Part shown: piece after piece, positions 8,309 to 19,022 of the stretch
How positions within the stretch are numbered: the first letter of the stretch is position 1
Layout: each line of letters begins with the position of its first letter
Assembly: GCA_903919455.1 (NCBI GenBank)
Contig: CAIXIJ010000061.1
Coordinates: 1 to 64,000, forward strand
Reading direction: 5' to 3'
DNA from: an uncultured Acidimicrobiaceae bacterium
GTDB taxonomy: Bacteria > Actinomycetota > Acidimicrobiia > Acidimicrobiales > Ilumatobacteraceae
Length of the DNA stretch: 64,000 nucleotides
Made by a program: the position numbers and the translations under genes
Notes under the pieces: generated by a model
Told to the model about the DNA's origin: nothing
What the model saw: the letters and a program-made list of their open reading frames with translations, nothing else
The model's database searches: none

Positions 8309-9556
8309 TTGGTTGGGAACATGGCCCGCGACGAGCGCAAGCGAGCGTTCCTGAACGCCGAGGGCGCCGACAAACCGCTCGTCTCCCCGGTGCCGCACGA
8401 GGTACTCGTGCGCGCTCGAGCCCACCGGTTGGGCCGCATCAAGCAGCAGCTGGTGGCGGCCGACATCCCGGCCATCCTCCTATACGACCCTGTCAACATC
8501 CGATACTCGCTCGACTGCGCCAACATGCAGGTCTGGACCCTGCACAACCCGCTTCGCTACGCGCTCATCTTCGCCGAGGGTCCGGCCGTGATGTTCGAGT
8601 TCAAGGGCAGCGAGCATCTGTGCGATGGCATCGAAACGATCGACGAACTCCGCACCGCCAGTGGCTGGACCTACATGACCGCCGGCGACACCATGGAGGC
8701 TCGCGTCGAGCGGTGGGCCAATGAGATCACCGACCTGATCCACACCCACGCCGGCCCCGGCGCGCGCCTCGCTGTCGACCGGCTCGACATTCCCGGCATG
8801 GCGGCACTCGAGCGCCGAGGCATCACCGTGGTGGACGGCACGCCACTCACCGAGCAGGCCCGCAGCATCAAATCGGCCGACGAGATCGAACTGATGCGCT
8901 GGACTATCCGCGTCGGCGAAGCAGGCATGGCCCGCATGTACGAGTACTCCATGCCGGGCGTCACCGAGCAAGAGTTGTGGGCGCACCTTCACTTCGAGAA
9001 CGCTCGGTCAGGCGGCGAATGGCTGGAGACCCGACTGGTCACGTGCGGCCCCAACACCAACCCCTGGTACAGCGAGGCGTCGGGCCGGGCATGTCAGGCG
9101 GGCGAGATGATCTCGTTCGACATCGACCTCGTCGGGCCGTACGGCTACTGCGCCGACCTGTCGCGTTCCTGGACCTGCGGCGATGTGCCCATGACTCCGA
9201 CGCAGCATCGGCTGTACGCGACCGCACTCGAGCAGATCGACCACAACCTTGCACTGCTTCGTCCGGGTCTGTCGTTCGCAGAGTTCAACGACAAGTCATG
9301 GCCCATCCCCGAGGAGCACGTGCCGTATCGGTACTCCCTCGCGGCACATGGTGTGGGCATGGCCGACGAGTGGCCCGTGGTGTTGCTGAGCCCCGATTTC
9401 GCCGCCAGCCACGGTGGACAGTTCGAGCAGAACATGGTCGTCTGTGTCGAATCACTCATCGCCGAGGAAGGCACCGAGAGCATCAAACTCGAGACCCAGG
9501 TGCTCATCACCGAATCAGGCGCCGAACGGCTCGATTCATTTCCATGGGAACTCTGA
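8309..9556 (+). CDS. M24 (creatinase/aminopeptidase P fold) protein, DddP (DMSP lyase)-like
   Basis: DPVNIRYSLDCANMQVWTLHNPLRYAL, ENARSGGEWLETRLVTCGPNTNPWYSE, ISFDIDLVGPYGYCADLSRSW, HGVGMADEWPVV, VCVESLI...SIKLETQVLITESG. Confidence 0.8.
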   Translation: MVGNMARDERKRAFLNAEGADKPLVSPVPHEVLVRARAHRLGRIKQQLVAADIPAILLYDPVNIRYSLDCANMQVWTLHNPLRYALIFAEGPAVMFEFKGSEHLCDGIETIDELRTASGWTYMTAGDTMEARVERWANEITDLIHTHAGPGARLAVDRLDIPGMAALERRGITVVDGTPLTEQARSIKSADEIELMRWTIRVGEAGMARMYEYSMPGVTEQELWAHLHFENARSGGEWLETRLVTCGPNTNPWYSEASGRACQAGEMISFDIDLVGPYGYCADLSRSWTCGDVPMTPTQHRLYATALEQIDHNLALLRPGLSFAEFNDKSWPIPEEHVPYRYSLAAHGVGMADEWPVVLLSPDFAASHGGQFEQNMVVCVESLIAEEGTESIKLETQVLITESGAERLDSFPWEL

Positions 9557-9657
9557 CCAGTCGCTGACAACGACCACCATTACACCGCTTGAAAGTGCGA
9601 CCCGAAGGCTCCGAATAGCCAGGTTGGGGGCGGCGACAACTCGGGTGTAGAGCAGTA

Positions 9658-11316
9658 GTGTTCGCGGTGATGGCTGACACCGTGATCGACGTGCCGGCGA
9701 GTGCCCCCGAGGCACCCGTCGAGACCGGTCCGGCGCACGCCATCCGCATCCGTGGCACCGCCTATCCGGTGGTTCTCCCGAAGCTCAGCGATCCACGGAT
9801 GGTGGTGGCCGCCACCACCATTTCGCTCCACGTACTCGGCCAACTCGGCCTGCACTTTCAAGTAAGCGTCCCGCAGATCTTGGCGGCCATGCTCACCGCC
9901 TTTGTGCTGGGTGTCGCCATCACATTCCGTGAAACGAAGTCGTTCGTATGGCCGGGCAGCGCGCTGCTCACCGGCAGCGGCATCGCCCTCATCCTGCGCG
10001 TGCCCGACACCCCACTACACGACCACTGGACCTCCCACAAGTGGTACGTGTTCGCTGGCGTCTCGGTGCTCGCATTGCTGATCAAGCAACTGGTGCAGTA
10101 CCGCGGCCACCCGCTCTTCAACCCGTCGAACGTGGCACTCGTGCTCACCTTCTTGGTGTTGGGAAGCAGCCGCGTCGCTCCCCTGGACTTCTGGTGGGCA
10201 CCGCTGAACGGTTGGATGATCGCCGCCTACGCCATCATCGTGGTTGGCGGCACCGTGGTCACCCGGCGTATGCACCTGTTCGCCATGACCGTCACCTTCT
10301 GGGTGGCGTTCTCGCTAGGCCTCTCCGTGGTGGCCCGGTCGGGCCATTGCATCACCGCCAACTGGGCGTTCGCTCCGGTGTGCGGCTCCGAGTTCTGGCG
10401 TGTGGTGGTCACTTCGCCCGAACTGTTCATCTTCATGTACTTCATGATCACCGACCCCAAGACCGTGCCCACGGGCCGCGTGGGGCGCGTGCTGTTCGCC
10501 TTGCTGACGGCTGCGACGTGCGTGCTGCTCATGGCTCCGCAGACCACCGAGTTCGGCAGCAAGGTGGCCCTGCTCGGCGGGCTCACCCTCATGTGCGCAA
10601 TCCGCCCACTCCTCGATCGTTTCTTCCCCGTGCCGGGCTCGGCCGGTGATGGCCTGCGTCGGTTCGCTGCGCAACTCACACACAACGCTGAGGGTCGCCT
10701 CAGCGGCGCCCGCATTGCTCGCGTCGCAGGCGCCACGTTGGTGGCCGTCGCCGCCAGTGTGGGTGTGCTGGCCGTCGGTCGCTCCGCCAGCCACGCGTTC
10801 GCCGGCGACACCGAGGACGTCATCGGTCGCGTACCGCACGCCATCAACCCGGCCACCTTCCCCGCGATCACGGTGGAGCAGGGCGTGCTCGACTGGAACC
10901 ACAGCATCGCGGGCAGCGGTGCGCAGGCCGTGGTGCTCACGCTCGCCGAGAACCTCGAACTCGAGAACCAGGCACTGCTGCGCAACGACCCGAAGATCTT
11001 GGTCGCAGTGGACCACGGCGACCGGCTCGATGCGATGAATTTGCTGCTCGAAGAAGCCCGCACCAGCGGCACCACCGTGGTCCGCCGCTATCGCCTCGAC
11101 CACGTGAACGTGACGCTCATCGTGCCGTTCGGCCGACAGGACGGTCTGAGCCTGGGCCTGCAATCCACCGGCACACTCACCAGGGAGACCTACGACAGCG
11201 CGGGCCATCTGCAGAGGTCGACCGATGAACCGTTCGCCACCACCTTCGTGCTGCGCCGAGCCACGGGCGGTCGCTGGTTGAACGTGGCCGAACTGCCCAT
11301 CACCAGCGCCAGCTGA
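9658..11316 (+). CDS. RnfD/NqrB-like membrane protein related to UnbU (GTG start; alternatives at 9667/9670)
   Basis: Multi-TM protein with QYRGHPLFNPSNVALVLTFLVLG and FMYFMITDPKTVPTGRVGRVLFALL, followed by extracytoplasmic-type C-terminus; adjacent to an ASPIC/UnbV-type gene. Confidence 0.65.
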   Translation: MFAVMADTVIDVPASAPEAPVETGPAHAIRIRGTAYPVVLPKLSDPRMVVAATTISLHVLGQLGLHFQVSVPQILAAMLTAFVLGVAITFRETKSFVWPGSALLTGSGIALILRVPDTPLHDHWTSHKWYVFAGVSVLALLIKQLVQYRGHPLFNPSNVALVLTFLVLGSSRVAPLDFWWAPLNGWMIAAYAIIVVGGTVVTRRMHLFAMTVTFWVAFSLGLSVVARSGHCITANWAFAPVCGSEFWRVVVTSPELFIFMYFMITDPKTVPTGRVGRVLFALLTAATCVLLMAPQTTEFGSKVALLGGLTLMCAIRPLLDRFFPVPGSAGDGLRRFAAQLTHNAEGRLSGARIARVAGATLVAVAASVGVLAVGRSASHAFAGDTEDVIGRVPHAINPATFPAITVEQGVLDWNHSIAGSGAQAVVLTLAENLELENQALLRNDPKILVAVDHGDRLDAMNLLLEEARTSGTTVVRRYRLDHVNVTLIVPFGRQDGLSLGLQSTGTLTRETYDSAGHLQRSTDEPFATTFVLRRATGGRWLNVAELPITSAS

Positions 11317-11320
11317 ATCG

Positions 11321-12931
11321 ATGCGCCGCCTCACCGTTGCCCGCTCGCTGCTGATCGGCGCTGCACTCTCGCTCGCCGTCGGATGCGGTGGAGGTGATGG
11401 CGGCGATGGCACCCCGCACTTCATCGACGAGACCGCTACCGCTGGCATCGACCATCAGTACACCGGCGAGTTCGCCTACTTCGTCGGCGGCGGCGTTGCG
11501 GCGTTCGACTGCAACGGCGACACCCGCGATGAACTGTTCATCGCAGGCGGCAGCAGCCCTGCTGCGCTGTATCGCAACGACAGCAAGGTGGGCGGCACGC
11601 TGCAGTTCACCGCACTTCCCTCTCCCGTCACCGACCTCACCGATGTCACCGGCGCGTACCCGCTCGACATCGACGCCGACAATGAGACCGACCTGATGGT
11701 GCTGCGCCGCGGCGCGGGCAACGTGCTCTTGCGCGGGCTGGGCGACTGTCGCTTCGAAGACGCCACCGCGTCGCTGGGCATCTACCCGGGGGGTGCCTGG
11801 ACCGTCGCCTTCAGCGCGATGTGGGAAGGCGACGCAAGCCTGCCGACGCTCGCATTCGGCAACTACCTCGCGCCCGACGGCGACACCTGCGGCGACAGCG
11901 AACTCGTGCGACCGAACGGCAGCACCTACGACACACCCATCACGCTGTCGCCGAGCTACTGCACGCTCTCGGTGCTGTTCAGCGACTGGGGTCGCACCGG
12001 CCAACGCGACCTGCGCATGGCCAACGATCGCCACTACTACCTCGACGGTTCCGAGCAGCTGTGGAAGATCCCAGCCGGCAAGTCACCCACCCTCTACACC
12101 GAGGCCGACGGGTGGAAGCCGCTGCAGATCTGGGGCATGGGCATTGCCAGCCACGACCTCACCGGCGACGGCAAGCCTGAGGTGTTCATCACCAGCCAGG
12201 GCGACAACAAGTTGCAGACACTCGACACCGGTGCAACCGGCCCCACCTATCACGACATCGCCGTCGACCGCGGTGTCACCGCAGCCCAGCCGTACGCGGG
12301 CGGTGACGTGCTGCCCTCCACCGCATGGCACCCCGAGTTCGAAGACGTGAACAACGACGGGTTCATCGACCTGTTCGTCACCAAGGGCAACGTGCAGGCC
12401 CAAGTGGACAACGCCAAGCTCGACCCCAGCAACCTGCTGATGGGTCAGCCCGATGGCACCTTCGTGGAACGCGCCGAACAGGCGGGGGTGACGGCCTACG
12501 ACAAGGCGCGTGGAGCAGCCCTGGTGGACCTCAACCTCGACGGCCTGCTGGACATGGTGGTGGTGAACCGAGAGGCCAACATCACCATCCGGCGCAATGT
12601 GGGCGACGGCAACGCTGAACACCCCGCATTGGCGGGCCACTGGTTGCAGGTGCAGGTGCATCAACCCGGACCAAACGCCAACGCGATCGGCGGATGGCTG
12701 CAGGTGAAGGTGGGCGACCGCATCATCGAGCGCGAGCTCACCATCGGCGGTGGTCACGCAGGCGGCAAGCTCGGCTGGATCCATACCGGTCTGGGCGATG
12801 CCGTCAGCGCCGAGGTGCGGATGCAATGGCCCGACGGCGAACTCGGCCCGTGGATGCCCGTCACGGCCGACACGTTCATCACCATCGACCGCGCGTCGGA
12901 CCAGCCCACCACCTTCGTCCCAAAGGACTGA
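11321..12931 (+). CDS. CRTAC1/ASPIC-UnbV family FG-GAP repeat lipoprotein
   Basis: Lipobox-like ALSLAVGCGGG; repeats FDCNGDTRDELFIAGG, DIDADNETDLMVLRRG, DVNNDGFIDLFVTKGN, DLNLDGLLDMVVVNRE; C-terminal LQVQVHQPGPNANAIGGWLQVKVGDR...GGGHAGGKLGWIHTGLGDA. Confidence 0.82.
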   Translation: MRRLTVARSLLIGAALSLAVGCGGGDGGDGTPHFIDETATAGIDHQYTGEFAYFVGGGVAAFDCNGDTRDELFIAGGSSPAALYRNDSKVGGTLQFTALPSPVTDLTDVTGAYPLDIDADNETDLMVLRRGAGNVLLRGLGDCRFEDATASLGIYPGGAWTVAFSAMWEGDASLPTLAFGNYLAPDGDTCGDSELVRPNGSTYDTPITLSPSYCTLSVLFSDWGRTGQRDLRMANDRHYYLDGSEQLWKIPAGKSPTLYTEADGWKPLQIWGMGIASHDLTGDGKPEVFITSQGDNKLQTLDTGATGPTYHDIAVDRGVTAAQPYAGGDVLPSTAWHPEFEDVNNDGFIDLFVTKGNVQAQVDNAKLDPSNLLMGQPDGTFVERAEQAGVTAYDKARGAALVDLNLDGLLDMVVVNREANITIRRNVGDGNAEHPALAGHWLQVQVHQPGPNANAIGGWLQVKVGDRIIERELTIGGGHAGGKLGWIHTGLGDAVSAEVRMQWPDGELGPWMPVTADTFITIDRASDQPTTFVPKD

Positions 12932-12972
12932 ACTGGCGTCACCCGGTCGAACCGCCCGCGCGCTGCGCCTCT

Positions 12973-12993
12973 TTAGTTCGGATACTGTACTAA
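12973..12993. promoter_or_regulatory. Candidate ROK repressor operator
   Basis: TTAGT-N11-ACTAA dyad immediately upstream of the ROK gene GTG start. Confidence 0.35.
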
Positions 12994-12996
12994 CTC

Positions 12997-14121
12997 GTGA
13001 GGAACGCATCCCGACCCACCATGGATCTGTCGGATGTGCGCCGCCACCACCTCTCCGTGGTGCTCGAACACCTCGTGCGCAGCGGCCCCAGATCGCGCTC
13101 TGCCATAGCGCAGGAAACCGGGCTCACCAAGGCCACCGTGTCGGCGCTCATCACCGACCTACTCGACCGCGGCTTGGTGCAGGAACTCGACACTCCCACG
13201 GCCGGCCGCGTCGGACGACCCGCCACCGATGTTGGCGCCGCAGGGCACTCGGTGGGTGCGCTGGGCCTCGAGATCGACGTCGACGAGGTGGCCGCATGCG
13301 TGGTGGACCTCGCGGGCGCCGTGCGCACCGTGCATCGTCACACCGCAGGCAACCGCGACGTCACGGCCCGCACCGTCATCAACCGTCTCCGCGACGTGAC
13401 TCAGCGCGCCATGGCCGACGCCGCCCGCATGGGTATCGACTGCATCGGCGCCACTCTCGCGTTGCCCGGCTTGGTGGACCCGCAGGCGCGCACCCTCTTC
13501 GTCGCACCGAACCTCCACTGGTTCGACGCCGACCTTCGATCACTGGCCACCCAGCTCCGCCTGCCCGAGCACTTCCCTTTCACGATGGACAACGAAGCGA
13601 ACCTCGGCGCACTCGCCGAACTCCGCCACGGCGCCGGGCAACAGTTCGACTCGTTCGTATTCGTGTCGGCTGCCGGTGGCCTCGGCGCCGGCATCGTGCT
13701 CGATGGGCGCCTCCTGCGCGGTGCCCACGGCTTCGCCGGCGAGTTGGGCCACGTGGTGGTGGAACCCAGCGGCAAGCCATGCGCCTGCGGGGCGCGCGGC
13801 TGTCTTGAAACGTTCCTCCACAGCGATGCGAACCCCGACGAACTGGCCCGACATCTGGCCGACGCGTTGCGCACCGTCGTGCACCTCATCGACCCCGACG
13901 CCGTAGTGCTGGGCGGGTCTCTGGCAGCACTCGGCGACGAGTTCGCCCACGCCGTGGCCGACCACTTGCACGCCGACACGCTGGGTGCCCGGTGGCACCC
14001 GTGCGCAGTGCGCCGCTCCACTCTCAGCACCGATGCCGCGCTCGTCGGTGCTGCCACCGCCGCGCTCGACCGCATCATCGCCGACCCGACCATCGTCCCC
14101 ACCCGCGCATTCGCGCACTGA
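12997..14121 (+). CDS. xylR: ROK family transcriptional repressor (XylR-like), GTG start
   Basis: N-terminal winged HTH ([32 protein letters not shown]), ROK sugar-kinase-like domain with [23 protein letters not shown]. Confidence 0.82.
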   Translation: MRNASRPTMDLSDVRRHHLSVVLEHLVRSGPRSRSAIAQETGLTKATVSALITDLLDRGLVQELDTPTAGRVGRPATDVGAAGHSVGALGLEIDVDEVAACVVDLAGAVRTVHRHTAGNRDVTARTVINRLRDVTQRAMADAARMGIDCIGATLALPGLVDPQARTLFVAPNLHWFDADLRSLATQLRLPEHFPFTMDNEANLGALAELRHGAGQQFDSFVFVSAAGGLGAGIVLDGRLLRGAHGFAGELGHVVVEPSGKPCACGARGCLETFLHSDANPDELARHLADALRTVVHLIDPDAVVLGGSLAALGDEFAHAVADHLHADTLGARWHPCAVRRSTLSTDAALVGAATAALDRIIADPTIVPTRAFAH

Positions 14122-14141
14122 TCACGCAACAAGGAACCACC

Positions 14142-15290
14142 ATGACCGATCAACTCACTCCCCGCCCCGAGCACAAGTTCACCTTCGGACTCTGGACCGT
14201 GGGCAACACCGGCCGCGACCCGTTCGGCCACGAGGTGCGCCCAGCGCTCGACCCCGTGGAGAGCGTGCACCGCCTCGCCGAACTCGGCGCCTACGGCGTG
14301 AACTTCCACGACGACGACCTGGTGCCGTTCGACAGCACACCCACCGAGCGCGAGGCCATCGTGAAGCGCTTCCGTACGGCACTCGACGAGACCGGCATGA
14401 AGGTGCCGATGGCCACCACCAACCTGTTCAGTCGCCCGGTCTTCAAGGAAGGCGCCTTCACCGCCAACGACCCCAACGTGCGGCGCTTCGCCGTGCGCAA
14501 AACGTTCGACGCCATCGACCTCGGTGCCGAACTGGGTGCCGAGGTGTACGTGATGTGGGGTGGCCGTGAAGGTCTTGAGGCCGAGGCGGCCAAAGACGTG
14601 CGCCACGCACTTGACCGCTACAAGGAAGCAGTCGACCTGTGCTGCGAATACATCCGTGAGCGCGGCTACAACCTGCGCATCGCCCTCGAGCCGAAGCCGA
14701 ACGAGCCCCGCGGCGACATGTTCCTTCCCACTGTCGGCCACGCGCTCGCGTTCATCAACGAACTCCAGTGGCCCGAGATGGTGGGCCTGAACCCCGAGTT
14801 CGCCCACGAGACCATGAGCGGCCTGTCGTTCACCCAGGCCGTGGCGCAAACGATGTGGCACGGGAAGCTCTTCCACATCGACCTCAACGCGCAGCGCATC
14901 GGCAAGTTCGACCAAGACTTCCGCTTCGGATCCGAAGGTATCCGCGACGCGTTCTATCTCGTGCGCCTGTTGGAAGACAGCGGCTGGGACGGCATGCGCC
15001 ACTTCGATGCCCACCCCTATCGCACCGAGAACGCTGCGGGCGTGTGGGACTTCGCACTCGGCTGCATGCGCACCTACCTGATCCTGAAGGAGAAGGCCGA
15101 GCGCATGCGCACCGACCCGGAGATCCAGGAAGCCCTGCGCGTGGCGAAGGTGGACCAACTCGCCACACCCACCGGCCCGATGGCCGCGGTGCGCGCCGCC
15201 GAGTTGGACGAAGCAGCCCTCGCCGAGCAGGGCTACGGCCTCGAGCGCCTGGATCAGCTCGTGACGGAACTGTTGCTCGGAGTGCGCTGA
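14142..15290 (+). CDS. xylA: Xylose isomerase
   Basis: [94 protein letters not shown]. Confidence 0.95.
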   Translation: MTDQLTPRPEHKFTFGLWTVGNTGRDPFGHEVRPALDPVESVHRLAELGAYGVNFHDDDLVPFDSTPTEREAIVKRFRTALDETGMKVPMATTNLFSRPVFKEGAFTANDPNVRRFAVRKTFDAIDLGAELGAEVYVMWGGREGLEAEAAKDVRHALDRYKEAVDLCCEYIRERGYNLRIALEPKPNEPRGDMFLPTVGHALAFINELQWPEMVGLNPEFAHETMSGLSFTQAVAQTMWHGKLFHIDLNAQRIGKFDQDFRFGSEGIRDAFYLVRLLEDSGWDGMRHFDAHPYRTENAAGVWDFALGCMRTYLILKEKAERMRTDPEIQEALRVAKVDQLATPTGPMAAVRAAELDEAALAEQGYGLERLDQLVTELLLGVR

Positions 15291-16711
15291 TGTCGTTGGT
15301 CGTGGGCGTCGACTCGTCCACATCGGCCTGCAAGGTGGAGGTGCGCCACCTCGACACGGGTCGCATCGTCGCCACGGGTCGAGCGCCGCATCCCACCACC
15401 ACACCGCCGCGTAGCGAACAGGCTCCGAGCGCGTGGTGGAGCGCGTTCGAGCACGCCTGCCACACCGCCGGCGTGTCGGCCGACGGGCCCAAGGCTCCTG
15501 CTGCCATCGCCATCGGCGCACAGCAGCACGGCATGGTGGCGAGCGCTCACGACGGCAGCGTGTTGCGGCCGGCGAAGCTGTGGAACGACACCGAGTCGGC
15601 CTCCGACGCCGACGCATTGGTGGCGGCCCTCGGTGGGCCGCAAGCGTGGGCCGAGGCGTGCGGCAGCGTGCCGGTGGCTGCGTTCACCATCACCAAGCTG
15701 CATTGGTTACGGCGCAACGAGCCCGACCTGTTCGCCCGTCTCGGTTCGGTGCTACTGCCGCACGATTGGCTCACCGGTCAGCTCACAGGCCGACGAACCA
15801 CCGACCGCGGCGACGCCTCAGGCACTGGATGGTGGTCACCCGCAGAGGGGCATTACCGCCTCGACCTGTTGGCGCTCGTCGACGACACGGTCGACTGGGC
15901 ACCCCTGCTCCCCGAGGTGCTCGGGCCGCGTGAACAAGCCGGCTCGTGGGGCGATGGAACCACCGTGGTGGCGCCCGGCACCGGCGACAACATGGCCGCA
16001 GCGTTGGGCCTCGGATTGCGCCCCGGCGACATGGTGCTGAGCCTCGGCACCAGCGGCACGGCGTTCTGCGTGAGCGCCCAGCCGAGCGCCGACCCCACCG
16101 GCACCGTGGCCGGGTTCGCCGATGCCACCGGACACTTCCTACCGTTGGTGTGCACCCTCAACGCCACCAAGGTCACCGACGCCGTGGCGCGCCTGTTGGG
16201 GGTGAGCGCGCCCGAACTCGATGCGCTCGCCCTTGCTGCGCCGGCCGGCGCTGGTGGTCTCGTTTTGGTGCCGCACCTCGACGGCGAGCGCACGCCCAAT
16301 CGTCCCGAGGCCACCGGCACCCTTACCGGCATGCGCTCCGACGTGACGCGCGAACAACTGGCGCGTGCCGCGGTGGAGGGCGTGGTGTGCAACCTGATCG
16401 CCGGTGCCGACGAGTTGGCACGCTGGTCGCCCGGCATCCGCGACGGGCGCGTGTTCCTCATCGGCGGAGGCGCGCACAGCGCGGCCTACCGCCAGATTGC
16501 GGCCGACCTGCTCGGCCGACCGGTCACGATTCCACACACCGAAGAACTCGTGGCGTGCGGTGCTGCGGTGCAAGCGGCGGTCGCCTTCTCGGGTGCGACC
16601 TTCGACGACATCGGCGCCGCCTGGAACCTGGGTGCCGGCACCACGGTGGAACCCAGCCAGGGCGCCGATGGGGCGGCCGTGCGTGCGGCCTACGCCGCCG
16701 CAGCGAGCTGA
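15290..16711 (+). CDS. xylB: Xylulokinase (FGGY family)
   Basis: VVGVDSSTSACKVEV; AIAIGAQQHGMVA; KLWNDTES; TGDNMAAALGLGLRPGDMVLSLGTSGTAF; start overlaps xylA stop (TGATG). Confidence 0.93.
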   Translation: MSLVVGVDSSTSACKVEVRHLDTGRIVATGRAPHPTTTPPRSEQAPSAWWSAFEHACHTAGVSADGPKAPAAIAIGAQQHGMVASAHDGSVLRPAKLWNDTESASDADALVAALGGPQAWAEACGSVPVAAFTITKLHWLRRNEPDLFARLGSVLLPHDWLTGQLTGRRTTDRGDASGTGWWSPAEGHYRLDLLALVDDTVDWAPLLPEVLGPREQAGSWGDGTTVVAPGTGDNMAAALGLGLRPGDMVLSLGTSGTAFCVSAQPSADPTGTVAGFADATGHFLPLVCTLNATKVTDAVARLLGVSAPELDALALAAPAGAGGLVLVPHLDGERTPNRPEATGTLTGMRSDVTREQLARAAVEGVVCNLIAGADELARWSPGIRDGRVFLIGGGAHSAAYRQIAADLLGRPVTIPHTEELVACGAAVQAAVAFSGATFDDIGAAWNLGAGTTVEPSQGADGAAVRAAYAAAAS

Positions 16712-16731
16712 CGAACTGACGAACCGCACCC

Positions 16732-17526
16732 TTAGGAGTGGAGTTCGTCCATCTCGCTCTTGGTGGCTTCACCGGGCTGCTTGCCCATGATGATCATCGC
16801 CAGCACTTCGTCCTTGGTGACCTCGTTCTTGTTCACCGTGCCGACGAGCTTGCCCTGCATCATCACGCTGATGCGGTCGGATAGATCGAACACGTCGTGA
16901 ATGTCGTGGCTGATGAGGAAGATGCCGATGCCCTCGCTTTTGAGCTGCGTGATGAGCTCGCGCACCTGCGCCGTCTCGGCAGGGCCGAGCGCCGCAGTGG
17001 GCTCGTCCATGATGAGGATCTTGGCGTTGAAGTGCACCGCTCGGGCGATGGCGATGGACTGACGCTGGCCACCGGACAACGACTTCACTGCGGTCTTCAG
17101 GTTCTTGAACCGCGGGTTCAGACGCTGCAACACCTTCTGTGTGGCGGAGTCCATGGCCTCGTCGTCGAGCGAGCCCGTACGCGTGCGCAGTTCGCGTCCG
17201 AGGAACACGTTGCCAGCGGCATCGATATTGTCGGCCAACGCGAGCTTCTGATAGATCACCTCGACGCCGAAGTGGCGTGCATCGCGAGGGTTGTGGATCA
17301 CCACCGGTTGGCCGTTGATCAGGATCTCGCCCTCGTCGGCCGGGTGGGCGCCCGACAGCGTGTGGATGAGCGTGCTCTTGCCGGCGCCGTTGCCGCCAAC
17401 GAGGGCGACCACTTCACCAGCATGCATGTCGATGCTCACACCGTCGACAGCCTGGAGGCCACCAAAGGCGACCTTGATGTTGCGCATCTCGCAGAGCGGG
17501 GTGGGGGCAGAGGTGGTGTCGGTCAT
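16732..17526 (-). CDS. xylG: Xylose/ribose-type ABC transporter ATP-binding protein (single NBD)
   Basis: Walker [10 protein letters not shown], signature [14 protein letters not shown], Walker [12 protein letters not shown]; next to permease and binding protein. Confidence 0.88.
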   Translation of the reverse strand: MTDTTSAPTPLCEMRNIKVAFGGLQAVDGVSIDMHAGEVVALVGGNGAGKSTLIHTLSGAHPADEGEILINGQPVVIHNPRDARHFGVEVIYQKLALADNIDAAGNVFLGRELRTRTGSLDDEAMDSATQKVLQRLNPRFKNLKTAVKSLSGGQRQSIAIARAVHFNAKILIMDEPTAALGPAETAQVRELITQLKSEGIGIFLISHDIHDVFDLSDRISVMMQGKLVGTVNKNEVTKDEVLAMIIMGKQPGEATKSEMDELHS

Positions 17527-17546
17527 GTCGATGTCTCCTTCTCGGC

Positions 17547-18908
17547 TCACGGCCGACCCGTCTGGATCACCCAGGCGGCGATGATGACGCCACCGACGAG
17601 CACACCCATCAACGACCTGCGCCGCCGCAGACGCAGCAATGCATCGATGGCCACGGCGGTGACCAGCACCACGCCGACCACGATGTCTTGCGAGGGCGAA
17701 TCGATGTTCAGCAGCGACATGCCCGACCGCAGCGACTGCATCACCACGGCGCCGAGGATGGCGCCCGGGATGGTGCCGATGCCGCCGGCGAACGACGTGC
17801 CACCGATGACGGCGGCAGCGATGACGTCGAGTTCGTTCTGCACACCGAGGTTCGTGGTGGCCGAGTTCAGACGTGCGGTCTGGATGGCCGCACTGATCGC
17901 ACAGAGCATGCCCATCACCACGTAGGTCGACACGATGGTGCGGCGCGTGTTGATACCGCCGAGTTCGGCGGCCTCGGGGTTGCCGCCGTAGGCGAAGATG
18001 TACCGACCGAAGCGGCGACGACGAGCGAGGTAGGTCATCAACATGCCCACGCCGATGAGGATCAGCACCGGGTAGGCCAGGCCCACGGCCTCGCCCGTGG
18101 TGGGCGACTTGTACTTGATGGCCACCAGCCAGATGCCCAGGAGCACCGCGATGCATCCGCCGACGGCGAACCCGGCGTCCATGCCCATCGGCCGCACCGG
18201 CAGGTCGTAGCGCTGGCGACGCTGGCGGGAGAACACAATGCTCATCACGATTCCCACGCACACCAGGATTGCGACGATCCAGGTCTTGGTGTCGCCGAGC
18301 GAACGATCGGGCGAGCCACCAAGGAACTGGAACGTGGAGTCGAGCGGCGCAAGGGTCTGCCCCTGCTTGCCGCCCGTGCGGAAGATGAGACCGCGGAACG
18401 CGAGGTAGCCGCCAAGTGTGACGATGAACGCAGGCACGCCGAGATAGGCGACGATCGAGCCCTGCATCAGTCCGGCAAGAGCACCGAGGACGATGCCCAC
18501 GATGAGCACCAGGATCCAGGTCCACCAGTGGTGGGTCTTCAGGGTGTCGAGCGTGAGGTTCAGCCCGAGCACGGAGATCTTGCCGTCGGTCTGTATCAGC
18601 GCCATCGTGTAGCCGAGGAAGCCGAGCAGTGAACCGACCGACAGGTCGATGTTGCGGGTGACGATGATGAACACCATGCCGGCGGCCATCACGCCGATGG
18701 ACACGCTCTGTACCGAAAGGTTCCAGAGGTTGCGTGAGGTGATGAACTTGCCGCCGGACAACGCGTCGAAGCCGATCCAGATGACGGCCAGGGCCACCAC
18801 CATGCCCAGCAGTCGGGTGTCGATGCCGCTGGACGTGACGAACTCTCGCCACGACCGCCGAGATCGTTCGACCGCGCCGTCCTCGACTGCGGGCGCTGTG
18901 TCAGTCAT
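17547..18908 (-). CDS. xylH: Xylose/ribose-type ABC transporter permease
   Basis: Multi-TM BPD_transp_2 type: [67 protein letters not shown]. Confidence 0.88.
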   Translation of the reverse strand: MTDTAPAVEDGAVERSRRSWREFVTSSGIDTRLLGMVVALAVIWIGFDALSGGKFITSRNLWNLSVQSVSIGVMAAGMVFIIVTRNIDLSVGSLLGFLGYTMALIQTDGKISVLGLNLTLDTLKTHHWWTWILVLIVGIVLGALAGLMQGSIVAYLGVPAFIVTLGGYLAFRGLIFRTGGKQGQTLAPLDSTFQFLGGSPDRSLGDTKTWIVAILVCVGIVMSIVFSRQRRQRYDLPVRPMGMDAGFAVGGCIAVLLGIWLVAIKYKSPTTGEAVGLAYPVLILIGVGMLMTYLARRRRFGRYIFAYGGNPEAAELGGINTRRTIVSTYVVMGMLCAISAAIQTARLNSATTNLGVQNELDVIAAAVIGGTSFAGGIGTIPGAILGAVVMQSLRSGMSLLNIDSPSQDIVVGVVLVTAVAIDALLRLRRRRSLMGVLVGGVIIAAWVIQTGRP

Positions 18909-18964
18909 TGCTCGTCCTCATCCGTTCGAAATGTGCCTGGTGGTTCGTGCCTGAATCGTGAAAA

Positions 18965-18993
18965 CCCCCCGCTCGCTGTGCGCGAGCGGGGGG
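18965..18993 (-). terminator. Rho-independent terminator/attenuator between xylF and xylH
   Basis: Perfect 12-bp arms CCCCCCGCTCGC / GCGAGCGGGGGG with 5-nt loop, followed on the minus strand by TTTT. Confidence 0.75.
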
Positions 18994-19022
18994 CAATCTT
19001 CACTGAAGTTGCTGAGTTGCGC

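Noticed and set aside
9658-12931. Enediyne biosynthesis cluster
   Set aside because: Only UnbU/UnbV-like genes are present; no iterative PKS, thioesterase or other enediyne genes in the window.
13401-15617. 738-aa minus-strand ORF opposite ROK/xylA/xylB
   Set aside because: Runs antisense across three well-supported genes and has no recognisable motif.
16732-18852. 706-aa minus ORF apparently fusing permease and ATPase
   Set aside because: The upstream part is out of frame with the true permease (17547-18908). Only the XylG portion from 17526 is real; no evidence of a fusion.
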